A stretch of DNA of 64,000 bases, from assembly GCF_000332645.1 (NCBI RefSeq), contig NZ_AMXN01000004.1, forward strand, positions 434,001 through 498,000, read 5' to 3'. Position numbers and translations under genes: made by a program. Under the pieces are notes generated by a model. That model was not told where the DNA came from, did no database searches, and was given only the letters and a program-made list of their open reading frames with translations. This stretch comes from Bacillus inaquosorum KCTC 13429. GTDB lineage: Bacteria; Bacillota; Bacilli; Bacillales; Bacillaceae. Positions 43,068-51,118 of this stretch are shown in pieces. Position 1 is the first letter of the stretch, and each line of letters starts with the position of its first letter.

Positions 43068-45302
43068 TTAATTGATCATCGCGAGATAACGCTGATTCAA
43101 TAAATCGGCAGTTTCCGTTATCAATTTTTTTCCAATTTTATGGACGTGGCGGTTTCTCCAATTTTCCAGTTCTGATCCTTTGACCCATTGGTTAAAAGCG
43201 CCGAGAGCAGGACCACAGTGAATCTGATAGTTTACTTTTTGCTCTTCATCCCCAATTAGTGCAAGCCGCGTTGCGTTTCCGAAATACCATTTAAAGATAA
43301 GTGCCATTTTGTGTTTTGGCTGACGTTCCGCTCTTTCTATCTCATGCGGAGACCTATATTTTTTTATGTCTCCATAAACTTCTTTAAATGTCCGGTGAAA
43401 ATATTTATCTTCTATCATTTTTCTCGTTTTTTCATCTATTTCATCTATTGATTTATAATTCCGATACAAGTCATAAAGCTTATTAGCTCTGACAGGAAAA
43501 AATAATCCTTTTTTGAGTACCTGGACTTTGGCCCCGATTTCAAACATATCTCCGGCTGGAGCATAATCGGTATCTTGTACATTCGCGAGCTGAAGCAAAT
43601 CCTTTACGGCATCGCTTGTCCCGGCTTCCACAGTACACTGGTTAATGGAGCCTGTCACAATATAATCAGCGCCGAGCATAAATGCAGCAGCAGCCGCTTC
43701 TGGCGTTCCAATCCCCCCCGCTGAGCCGATTCGTACTTTTTTGGGATAGCGGTATTCAGCATGAATCTTATCCCGCAACTTAATCATAGCTGGCATGAGA
43801 GCGTACGCAGAACCATTGTCCGTATGTCCGCCAGAATCAGCCTCGACAGTTATATTATCAGCCATCGGAATTTCTCTCATTAATTCGGCCTGTTCCCGAG
43901 AGATTTTCCCCTCCCTAGTTAACTGCTCCAATAAATGATTCGGGGCAGGTCGCAGGAAAACTTCTGCCACCTCAGGCCGAGAGACCTTCGCAAAAATCCG
44001 GTTTTTCGCTTCAACCTTTCCATTCTGATTTCGTTTGACACCCCGAGCCCTATACATCACGAGCGGAGCTGTTAAGCTGATATAGGCGGCTGCTTCAATA
44101 ATGTTTATCCCATACTGCAAATACAATTTTATCCTTTCTTCCTCTATATAAGGCTTGTCCGGACTGCACAGTAAGTTCATGCCGAAAGATTCAGCATTTG
44201 TCATTTCACGTTGGATACATTGAATTGCTCGTTCAATTGATTCAATTTTCATGCCTCCCGTTCCATAAAACCCAAGCATCCCCGCTTTTCCGACTTGTAC
44301 CACCATTTGTTCCGACGCAATCCCTTTATACATAGAACCTGTCACATATGCATATTGTAAGCCGTATTCTTCTTTAAATGCATTGCTGCCAAGAGCCTTC
44401 GGTGTAATCTTTGTGACGGGCACAGACTGTTCTTTCCTATGATTCAGCTGAAGGGGCTCTGCTTCTTTTTGAATTTTTTGCGTCAGCTTCGTGAGCACAT
44501 TACCTGGACCCACTTCCTCAATGGACTGCACCCCAATTGCAGACAAGTACCTTATGCTGTCTGTCCATTTGACTTGATGGGTAATTTGCATGGTAATATT
44601 CTTTTTAATGTCATCTCGGACATAAGGCATTCCTTCAACATTTGAAATAACAGGAATTTTTGGAGTCTTTAGTTGTATGCCTTCTAGAAAGTCGGAAAAC
44701 TCTCTTTTCGCATCCGCCATATAACGGGAATGAAATGCTCCGCTTACCTTTAACGGGATAAAAGCAGCTGCGCCTGCCTTTTCAAAAATAGGCTGCGCCT
44801 GCAGGATATCCGATTCCAAACCAGAAATCACAATTTGTGTCGGTGAATTGTCATTAGCAATATCAACCGGCAGGCTATTTTCTTTTAATAGGTGCTTAAT
44901 CTTTTGGACAGAAAAACCGATGACTGCAGCCATACCTCCGTTAACGGCCTTGCCCATCAGTTCTCCTCTTTTTTTGACAAGCCGCAATCCAGTTTCAAAA
45001 TCAAATACACCTGCGGCAAACAAAGCGTTATACTCGCCAAGGCTATGTCCAGCCACAAAATCAGGCATTTTTCCTGTTTCATTGACCTTGTTTAAATAGC
45101 ATAATGCATTCACAACAAAAAGGGCCGGCTGAGTATATTCAGTTTGTTTTAGTTTTTGGTTTTCGTCATGTAAACATAAATTCTTAATTGAATATCCCAA
45201 AATATCATCTGCTAGTTTTGTCAGGTTTGAAAACTCATCAAATAGGTTGCTGCCCATTCCCTTATATTGAGAGCCTTGACCCGGAAAAACATATGCTTTC
45301 AA
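43068..45302 (-). CDS. Trans-acting acyltransferase-enoylreductase (AT-ER) of a trans-AT polyketide system
   Basis: 744 residues in two domains. The malonyl-CoA:ACP acyltransferase (about 1-280) begins MKAYVFPGQGSQYKGMGSNL, has the nucleophile in GHSLGEYNALF (Ser87) and GAFHS (His191), a malonyl-type signature. The PfaD-type FMN enoylreductase (about 300-744) has GKAGMLGFYGTGGM, TVEADSGGHTDNGSAYALM and IGSAGGIGTPEAAAAAFMLG. It resembles PksE/BaeE and related Bacillus AT-ER proteins, which load and reduce chains on synthases lacking their own AT. No ketosynthase, ACP or assembly line is in the window, so it is an orphan here. TTG start after AAAGGAAGAC. Confidence 0.9.
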   Translation of the reverse strand: MKAYVFPGQGSQYKGMGSNLFDEFSNLTKLADDILGYSIKNLCLHDENQKLKQTEYTQPALFVVNALCYLNKVNETGKMPDFVAGHSLGEYNALFAAGVFDFETGLRLVKKRGELMGKAVNGGMAAVIGFSVQKIKHLLKENSLPVDIANDNSPTQIVISGLESDILQAQPIFEKAGAAAFIPLKVSGAFHSRYMADAKREFSDFLEGIQLKTPKIPVISNVEGMPYVRDDIKKNITMQITHQVKWTDSIRYLSAIGVQSIEEVGPGNVLTKLTQKIQKEAEPLQLNHRKEQSVPVTKITPKALGSNAFKEEYGLQYAYVTGSMYKGIASEQMVVQVGKAGMLGFYGTGGMKIESIERAIQCIQREMTNAESFGMNLLCSPDKPYIEEERIKLYLQYGINIIEAAAYISLTAPLVMYRARGVKRNQNGKVEAKNRIFAKVSRPEVAEVFLRPAPNHLLEQLTREGKISREQAELMREIPMADNITVEADSGGHTDNGSAYALMPAMIKLRDKIHAEYRYPKKVRIGSAGGIGTPEAAAAAFMLGADYIVTGSINQCTVEAGTSDAVKDLLQLANVQDTDYAPAGDMFEIGAKVQVLKKGLFFPVRANKLYDLYRNYKSIDEIDEKTRKMIEDKYFHRTFKEVYGDIKKYRSPHEIERAERQPKHKMALIFKWYFGNATRLALIGDEEQKVNYQIHCGPALGAFNQWVKGSELENWRNRHVHKIGKKLITETADLLNQRYLAMIN

Positions 45303-45925
45303 TCTTTTGTCTTCCTTTCTGTTTTGTAATAAGTCTGATTATTTCACAGCAGAGCAAGACCAATATTTCTTTTGGCGAAATTATCCGAAGACCATAAAAG
45401 ATTAATTTCGACATACATATATGTAAACCATTAATTACTCTCACCGACAGTCAATGATTTCATCTGCGAAGCGGACATGAGGCTGCCTGTCAGGCTAGAT
45501 TAGTTATAATGAGGCTGGCACAGACAGCGTGATAAAAGGCGAACTTAATTCCTGCAATACATTTCCAAGAGAATTACTAAAGAAGCATTTGCAAAGGGCT
45601 GCCAAACCGCCAAAACAGCAAATTCCAAGCCGCACCATCGCTGAACTCTCTTCTCGATTATGCTTTTGGAGGCTTTAATGAAGAATTCCTCTTTATATCT
45701 GCTCTCATATGAACTCTCTCCTATCCTTATCGTCAAGCTCAGTAAACAGAATTGCAAATCTATATCCATCTGATAGTACGAGAGCCTTGATTAGAAATAC
45801 AGTGCGGTCATTCAGCATTTATTCCTTTATGTGTAAAAGAATAAATTCTTAATATTCAGAAAAATAAAAACAAGTATAATCAAATATACAGTTATAAAAA
45901 ATTGTATATCATAAAGTTCGCAAGA
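45303..45925 (-). promoter_or_regulatory. Long leader of the AT-ER/yhdR operon
   Basis: Together with 45926-46078 this forms a probable leader of about 775 nt ahead of the AT-ER gene. It is AT-rich with several stems (minus strand TATACA/TGTATA near 45888-45913; GAATTTATTC/GAATAAATGC near 45816-45850; GCCT-GAC-AGGC near 45487-45500). No clear terminator with a long T run was seen. A 16-codon frame with AGGAGAG lies near 45658-45708 (MRADIKRNSSLKPPKA). LoaP-controlled operons have long leaders, so this is the natural place to look for its target hairpin. Confidence 0.4.
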
Positions 45926-46078
45926 TCAATGCTTAGCACGCCAGGATATTAACCTGGTGAAATCTTGTGAGATTGTTTCCATTTCCCTTGATCTCTGCTT
46001 ATGTTCCCTATGTTCCACCATCGTGCCGCAACAGCGAATGGCTTCCCTTATTTCTTTTTCGATTTCGTTCTGTATCAC
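45926..46078 (-). CDS. Possible degenerate Spo0E-like small protein
   Basis: A GTG-opened frame of 50 codons: VIQNEIEKEIREAIRCC, a short link, then RSREMETISQDFTRLISWRA and stop at 45926. The pattern of an IE..R helix followed by SQ(D/E)-L-D-.-L-I is that of Spo0E-like aspartyl-phosphate phosphatases. Here the signature SQELD reads SQDFT, so the acidic residue is missing. The GTG coincides with the predicted transcription start, leaving no ribosome site, so it may be a relic, a leaderless frame, or start at an internal ATG. The assignment is tentative. Confidence 0.3.
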   Translation of the reverse strand: MIQNEIEKEIREAIRCCGTMVEHREHKQRSREMETISQDFTRLISWRAKH

Positions 46079-46083
46079 ACTTG

Positions 46084-46112
46084 ATTATGCAAAATATGTA
46101 TCATTTAGTCAA
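46084..46112 (-). promoter_or_regulatory. Sigma-A promoter for the AT-ER/yhdR leader
   Basis: Minus strand TTGACT (46112-46107), 17-base spacer, CATAAT (46089-46084). It is a near-consensus promoter firing leftward toward the AT-ER gene, with start near 46077. Confidence 0.65.
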
Positions 46113-46247
46113 TGCTTTTATAGGATATTTTCAAAAAACACACTAAATTTATATTCTTGCCTAAATTAGCTTCGCGAACTCATCAAAAACAATAAACTTG
46201 TGCAAGACACCGTTCATATATTAAACTATTCTCATAACTATAACGTG

Positions 46248-46679
46248 ATGGTTGGGAGGGATATAGATGGGGCTGAGACATATCGTATCAGTGAACTAGC
46301 GGCACTTGCCGGAGTAACGAAACGAACAGTTGATTATTATACGAATCTCGGTCTGCTTACGCCGGCCAGATCCTGTTCAAATTACCGTTACTACGATGAA
46401 AACGCACTAAAACGACTCATATTTATTGTAGATTGCAAGAAGCAGCGATTGGCCCTGTCCGATATTAAAGATCGACTGGAGAACCAGTTTCCCTCTTCAG
46501 CTAAACTTGATGATGAAATTGGAAATCTGGCATTAGAAATTGATCATATGAATCAAAACATCTCCGGAATCTTGCATCGGTTTGAACGGCTGAAGCCCGA
46601 GGAGCGTGACAAGCTGAAAAGCAAGCTCCCGCCCGAAAAGCTCGCCGTGTTCCAATCATTTATGCTGCTGTTAAGTTAA
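46248..46679 (+). CDS. cueR: YhdQ (CueR), MerR-family regulator
   Basis: A 143-residue MerR-type activator. The winged helix is YRISELAALAGVTKRTVDYY then GLLTPARSCSNYRYYDENAL, followed by a dimerising helix and an RFERLKPEERDKL tail. The 168 gene in this place, yhdQ, has been called cueR and linked to copZA copper efflux. However, the C-terminal Cys pair typical of copper-sensing CueR is not present; only two Cys occur (SCSNY, VDCKK). The start is uncertain: ATG 46248 has no good site, and GGGAGGG lies just inside the frame. yhdP follows 60 bases later, probably in the same transcript. Confidence 0.8.
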   Translation: MVGRDIDGAETYRISELAALAGVTKRTVDYYTNLGLLTPARSCSNYRYYDENALKRLIFIVDCKKQRLALSDIKDRLENQFPSSAKLDDEIGNLALEIDHMNQNISGILHRFERLKPEERDKLKSKLPPEKLAVFQSFMLLLS

Positions 46680-46695
46680 AACCATTTTATCTAAC

Positions 46696-46742
46696 AGGAG
46701 GTGTTACCTTCATTCTCATTGCTAGGATGAAGGTTCTAATTG
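46696..46742 (+). promoter_or_regulatory. Shine-Dalgarno and start of yhdP bridged by a hairpin
   Basis: AGGAGGTG (46696-46703), TT, an 8-bp stem ACCTTCAT/ATGAAGGT (46706-46713 with 46727-46734, extendable by two pairs), TCTAA, then TTG 46740. The linear distance is 36 bases; with the hairpin excluded it is 7, the same value as in yhdT. AAGG in the 3' arm, 6 bases before TTG, is a weaker alternative site. Confidence 0.7.
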
Positions 46743-48074
46743 GACATAGTGAATTTGATTTTTGTCGCTGTTTTAATCGCCCTGACGGCATTTTTCGTGG
46801 CATCTGAGTTTGCCATTATCAGAATCAGAGGCTCACGGATTGATCAGCTGATCGCGGAAGGAAATAAAGCAGCAATAGCCGTAAAAAAAGTGACCACGCA
46901 TCTTGATGAATATTTATCTGCGTGTCAGCTCGGAATTACATTGACTTCCATTGGATTAGGGGTTTTAGGTGAATCAACGATTGAAAGGATGCTTCATCCG
47001 CTTTTCGTACAATTGAACGTTCCAGGTTCCCTTTCACATGTCATATCGTTTATTTTTGCGTATGCCATTATCACGTTCCTGCACGTTGTTGTAGGAGAAC
47101 TTGCACCTAAGACAGTCGCTATCCAAAAGGCGGAAGCAGTGTCTATGCTGTTTGCGAAACCGCTGATTTGGTTTTACCGCATTATGTTTCCATTCATTTG
47201 GCTTTTGAACAATTCCGCACGGTTATTGACAAAAGCATTTGGCCTGGAGACCGTTTCAGAAAACGAACTGGCTCACTCTGAAGAAGAGTTGCGCATCATT
47301 CTGTCTGAAAGCTATAAAAGCGGTGAAATTAACCAGTCAGAGTTTAAATATGTGAATAAAATCTTTGAATTTGACGACAGGCTCGCGAAGGAAATTATGA
47401 TTCCGCGGACCGAAATTGTCAGCCTTCCGCATGATATAAGAATTTCTGAAATGATGGACATCATTCAGATTGAAAAATATACCCGCTACCCTGTGGAAGA
47501 GGGCGATAAGGATAATATTATCGGGGTTATTAATATTAAAGAAGTGCTGACCGCCTGCATCAGCGGCGAGGTATCAGTTGATTCCACGATTTCACAATTC
47601 GTCAACCCGATCATTCATGTCATTGAATCTGCGCCGATCCAAGATCTGCTTGTCAAAATGCAAAAAGAAAGGGTCCACATGGCCATCCTGTCTGATGAAT
47701 ATGGCGGGACTGCCGGGCTCGTAACGGTTGAAGACATCATTGAAGAAATTGTCGGCGAAATCCGCGATGAATTTGATATTGATGAAATTAACGAAATTCG
47801 CAAAATCGGCGAAGGCCATTATATTCTTGACGGAAAAGTGTTAATCGACCAAGTAAACGACCTCCTCGGCATTCATTTAGAGAACGAAGAAGTCGATACA
47901 ATCGGCGGATGGTTCCTTACCCAAAAATACGATGTTGAAAAAGACGATTCTATCATCGAAGAAGGCTGCGAATTTATCATCAACGAAATCGACGGCCACC
48001 ACGTCGCTTACATTGAAGTGAAAAAGCTCGCGACAGAAGAGCTGATCGAAGCTGGAGAACCGAAAGAAGCGTAA
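46740..48074 (+). CDS. yhdP: YhdP (MpfA), CNNM/CorC-type Mg2+ exporter family
   Basis: A 444-residue paralog of YhdT: DUF21 helices ([20 protein letters not shown]), a CBS pair ([40 protein letters not shown]) and a C-terminal CorC_HlyC domain. The family includes MpfA, which protects against high Mg2+. TTG 46740 is fixed by an in-frame TAA immediately upstream and by alignment with the YhdT start. It lies behind yhdQ, followed by a terminator. Confidence 0.94.
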   Translation: MDIVNLIFVAVLIALTAFFVASEFAIIRIRGSRIDQLIAEGNKAAIAVKKVTTHLDEYLSACQLGITLTSIGLGVLGESTIERMLHPLFVQLNVPGSLSHVISFIFAYAIITFLHVVVGELAPKTVAIQKAEAVSMLFAKPLIWFYRIMFPFIWLLNNSARLLTKAFGLETVSENELAHSEEELRIILSESYKSGEINQSEFKYVNKIFEFDDRLAKEIMIPRTEIVSLPHDIRISEMMDIIQIEKYTRYPVEEGDKDNIIGVINIKEVLTACISGEVSVDSTISQFVNPIIHVIESAPIQDLLVKMQKERVHMAILSDEYGGTAGLVTVEDIIEEIVGEIRDEFDIDEINEIRKIGEGHYILDGKVLIDQVNDLLGIHLENEEVDTIGGWFLTQKYDVEKDDSIIEEGCEFIINEIDGHHVAYIEVKKLATEELIEAGEPKEA

Positions 48075-48077
48075 TAT

Positions 48078-48109
48078 AAAAAGGCACCTTTTATTGAGGT
48101 GTCTTTTTT
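48078..48109 (+). terminator. Terminator of yhdP
   Basis: Stem AAAAAGGCACCT/AGGTGTCTTTTTT with loop TTTATTG. Confidence 0.85.
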
Positions 48110-48234
48110 ATTATGTTTTGTCTTAACATTCCTATTCTTCTCCTATGAAAACTGCTGCTAATAAAACGGTAATCCTCGGGAATTCTAATCAGGGGACTGG
48201 ATCTCATTTAAAAGCGAGAAAAAGGAGTGAAAAC

Positions 48235-49134
48235 ATGAAAGTAGTGGTAACTGGAGCAGCAGGTAAAATAGGACGGTGGGCCGTAAGAGCAATATTGGAG
48301 GCCGGCCATGATGTAACAGCGTCAGATCGGTTATTAAGAGAAGAATCAGCATCGAAAAAATTTATTCAAGCAGATTTGCGGGATTATGGCCAGGTATGTC
48401 AGCTTATTATGGGCTGTGATGCTGTGGTCCACCTTGGGAATATTCCGACCGATGTCAGGAATACCTCCCAGGCGATATTTGAAAATAATATGCTCGTCAA
48501 TTTTAATGTCCTGGAAGCCTGTAAAGATTTTAAAATCCCTAAGCTGGTATGGGCTTCAAGTGAAACGGTGCTGGGATATCCGTTTGTCCCGAAAGAGCTC
48601 AGCTACCTTCCTGTAGACGAGGAGCACCCGACGATCGTAAAATCATCTTATGCCATGGCAAAACGGCTGACTGAAATCCTCTCAGACATGTATTCAAAGC
48701 TTACCAATACACAAATCGTCACCCTCCGTTTTGCGAATATATACGAGCCTGATGAGTACGAAAAAATCCCTGGCATGCACTGGAACGAGCAGCAAAAAGA
48801 TATACAAAAGAAAAATGCATGGGCCTATTGTGATGTCAGAGATGCTGCACAAGCTTGCCTTCTTGCAGTCGAAAAAAACAATCTCGGAAACGATGTCTTC
48901 CATATTACTGCGCCGGACACCATCATGAAAGAACCGAGCGAAGACTTAGTTAAGCGGTTTTTCCCGGATGTCTCTTTAAAAAGAGATATAAAAGGATATG
49001 AAACGCTGATGGCAATTGATAAAGCGAAAAAGATCCTTGGTTATGAACCGCGTTATACATGGCGTAATGTGTTAAATAATGACGGTTCACTCAAAGCACT
49101 GCCAGAGGATCAGCTGTCATTGTCAAACAAATAA
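48235..49134 (+). CDS. NAD(P)-dependent epimerase/dehydratase-type SDR
   Basis: A 299-residue extended SDR. The nucleotide motif is VTGAAGKIGRWA at residues 5-16, and the catalytic YAMAK is in KSSYAMAKRLTEILSDM. Other typical segments are AVVHLGNIP, LRFANIYEPDE and AWAYCDVRDAAQA. The C-terminus has KILGYEPRYTW, as in sugar-nucleotide or uronate dehydrogenases. The substrate is not evident. ATG 48235 follows AAAAAGGAGTG; a longer frame adds 30 residues with no site. As I recall, 168 has no gene here between yhdP and plsC. It converges with the flavin oxidase gene and shares its terminator. Confidence 0.85.
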   Translation: MKVVVTGAAGKIGRWAVRAILEAGHDVTASDRLLREESASKKFIQADLRDYGQVCQLIMGCDAVVHLGNIPTDVRNTSQAIFENNMLVNFNVLEACKDFKIPKLVWASSETVLGYPFVPKELSYLPVDEEHPTIVKSSYAMAKRLTEILSDMYSKLTNTQIVTLRFANIYEPDEYEKIPGMHWNEQQKDIQKKNAWAYCDVRDAAQACLLAVEKNNLGNDVFHITAPDTIMKEPSEDLVKRFFPDVSLKRDIKGYETLMAIDKAKKILGYEPRYTWRNVLNNDGSLKALPEDQLSLSNK

Positions 49135-49138
49135 ACAC

Positions 49139-49181
49139 CAAAAAGCAGCAGATGTTCAATGAACTTCTGCTGCTTTTTTTA
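49139..49181. terminator. Bidirectional terminator between the SDR and flavin oxidase genes
   Basis: Long stem AAAAAGCAGCAGATGTTC/GAACTTCTGCTGCTTTTT with one mismatch and a very short loop. It contains the oxidase stop codon. Confidence 0.88.
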
Positions 49182-50283
49182 TATCATAATCCTCTAAATT
49201 GATATCTACATCCATTTTGAGAGCCAGCTTCGCCAGCTGTTGCCCCATATAGGGCCCCATAGTCAATCCTGACGATCCAAGCCCATTTGCTGCTATTATC
49301 CCGTCCCAGCCGGGAAGACGTCCGATCACCGGCACATCACCTGGGGTAAAAGGGCGTAAACCGACTCTTGCCTCCTGAAAGGTGCTGTTTTCTAAACCAG
49401 GAGCCATTTCTAACCCCTTGTTCAACAACTCCTGCAGCCCGCCGGCCGTTATCCGTACATCATGTCCTTCTATGTTATCTTCACGAGTCGCTCCGATGGC
49501 CATTCTCTTGTCAGCATAAGCTAACAGATATTCCTTAGAAGGCGGCATCACAGCAGGCCAGCTTTCCATATTGTTTGCGGCCGGAACCTGCACATATATG
49601 ATTTGCGCTTTTTGCACGCTTACTTTGAAGTGAATGCCTAAAGGTGCCAGCAATTGGTCTGCCCATACACCGGCACAAACAATCACCTCGTCAGCAGCAT
49701 AACTTTCATCACCGACGGTTACGCCTGTCACTCGTTTTGAATGATATTGAAGCTTGGCATCGCCTGTTAAAAAAACGGCTCCCATTCTTTGAGCAGAACG
49801 AACTAATGCATCTCTCAGCACTTCACCATCCACTCGGGCTGCTCCGCTTATATGAATGGAATGGTACCGTTTAGCCAGCATCGGAAACATGTCAGCGGTT
49901 TTCATTTCAGAAAGAAAGGAAATCTCACCGATTTCCGGGGCATCTAGTTTACGTTCCTGCACCCGTTTTTGAATTTTCTCTATCTTTTCTTTCTCGTGAT
50001 GTACACTAAGAGCACCAACAGGAGCATAACCCGTTTCTTTCTCGCCTTCTTTTCTAAGCTCCTCTATGAAACAGGGGTAAAAGTGCGCTCCTGCCTTCGC
50101 CATCCTGTACCACGCCTGATTTTTCCTGGGTGACAGCCATGGACAAATAATGCCTTTCGCCGCATGGGTGGCCTGTCCCTTATCTTTCCGATCTATAACA
50201 AGAACCTCAGCCCCCATTTTAGCTAACTGATATGCTGTTGACGCTCCTAAAATCCCAGCCCCTACTACAATGATTTTTTTCAT
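49156..50283 (-). CDS. FAD-dependent amine/D-amino acid oxidase family (YurR-like)
   Basis: A 375-residue DAO-type flavoprotein. It starts IIVVGAGILGASTAYQLAKM with the dinucleotide motif GAGILG; ICPWLSPRKNQAWY and the C-terminal AANGLGSSGLTMGPYMGQQL are typical of the glycine oxidase/DadA-like group. It resembles B. subtilis YurR more than ThiO. It should oxidise a secondary amine or D-amino acid, producing an imino acid and a reduced acceptor or H2O2. It is an accessory gene relative to 168 as I recall. TGGGAAAGG lies about 9 bases before the ATG. Confidence 0.85.
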   Translation of the reverse strand: MKKIIVVGAGILGASTAYQLAKMGAEVLVIDRKDKGQATHAAKGIICPWLSPRKNQAWYRMAKAGAHFYPCFIEELRKEGEKETGYAPVGALSVHHEKEKIEKIQKRVQERKLDAPEIGEISFLSEMKTADMFPMLAKRYHSIHISGAARVDGEVLRDALVRSAQRMGAVFLTGDAKLQYHSKRVTGVTVGDESYAADEVIVCAGVWADQLLAPLGIHFKVSVQKAQIIYVQVPAANNMESWPAVMPPSKEYLLAYADKRMAIGATREDNIEGHDVRITAGGLQELLNKGLEMAPGLENSTFQEARVGLRPFTPGDVPVIGRLPGWDGIIAANGLGSSGLTMGPYMGQQLAKLALKMDVDINLEDYDIKKAAEVH

Positions 50284-50384
50284 TTTCCGTAACCTTTCCC
50301 AATAATCAATTCCTCAATTAGTATAGCTAATTGCCGAGGAACTTATAAACAATCGGGAAACCAGTGCGTGCAAGTAATGATGGT

Positions 50385-50984
50385 TTATAACTGCTCCAGC
50401 TTCATTTCAAGCTCTTTAATACTGTTATTCAAAGCCTCTGTCATTGCTGCGAGTCTTTCCTTTGACGGCAGGTGGGCAAAATCAGCCTGTTGAAGAGGTT
50501 CACCGATAATAAGCTTCATTTTACCTTTTTTGAACAATTCCTTTCCGCTCGAAGGTCCTTTATAAGCAGCGGGAACGAGCGGCGCTTTCCCCATTTGCGC
50601 AATCGTTACCGCACCTCTTTTCAAAGGCACGTCCTCAGAGGTTCTTGTTCCGCTTGGGAAGATACCGACGATCTCTCCTTCTTTCAGCAGCTTAATCGGT
50701 GTTTTAATACTGCTTGGCCCGGGATTTTCCCGATCTACCGGAAAGGCATGAATTTTCTTCAGAAACGAACCGATCCATCTATTTTGAAACAGCTCTTTTT
50801 TCGCCATGTAGTGTATTTGATAAGGAAGAATCCCGACTCCGAGTGTGATCACATCAACCCAGCCAGAGTGTGTACACGCGATGACAAAACCTGAATCGGC
50901 CGGAAGGTTTTCTTTGTTATACACCTTCACTCCTCCGCGAAGAGAAAGAATAACTTTTAAAGCATTTGCACAAAACTTATACAT
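50385..50984 (-). CDS. plsC: PlsC (YhdO), 1-acylglycerol-3-phosphate acyltransferase
   Basis: A 199-residue lysophosphatidic acid acyltransferase: catalytic HxxxxD in THSGWVDVI near residue 34, FPVDRENPG, and the substrate motif FPSGTRTSED (normally FPEGTR; here Ser replaces Glu, as is usual in the Bacillus enzymes I recall). It makes phosphatidic acid for membrane lipids and is peripheral or anchored by an N-terminal hydrophobic stretch. Start ATG 50984 follows AAGGAAGTGCG. Confidence 0.93.
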   Translation of the reverse strand: MYKFCANALKVILSLRGGVKVYNKENLPADSGFVIACTHSGWVDVITLGVGILPYQIHYMAKKELFQNRWIGSFLKKIHAFPVDRENPGPSSIKTPIKLLKEGEIVGIFPSGTRTSEDVPLKRGAVTIAQMGKAPLVPAAYKGPSSGKELFKKGKMKLIIGEPLQQADFAHLPSKERLAAMTEALNNSIKELEMKLEQL

Positions 50985-51090
50985 ATCGCACTTCCTTTGT
51001 CGTAATCAATGATTCTTTCTGTTACTTATTATAACAACATTTTTTATTACCTGGTACTAATTTTTATGATTTCTCAGGTTAAAACGCGAA

Positions 51091-51116
51091 AAAGCTGAGG
51101 ATTCGCCCTCAGCTTT
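51091..51116 (-). terminator. Terminator of yhdN
   Basis: Stem AAAGCTGAGG/CCTCAGCTTT with a 6-base loop, T run on the minus strand, immediately after the yhdN stop. Confidence 0.85.
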
Positions 51117-51118
51117 TG

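Noticed and set aside
38569-46200. Mobile element or prophage carrying the LoaP/AT-ER island
   Set aside because: No transposase, integrase, terminal repeats or target duplications were found at the edges.
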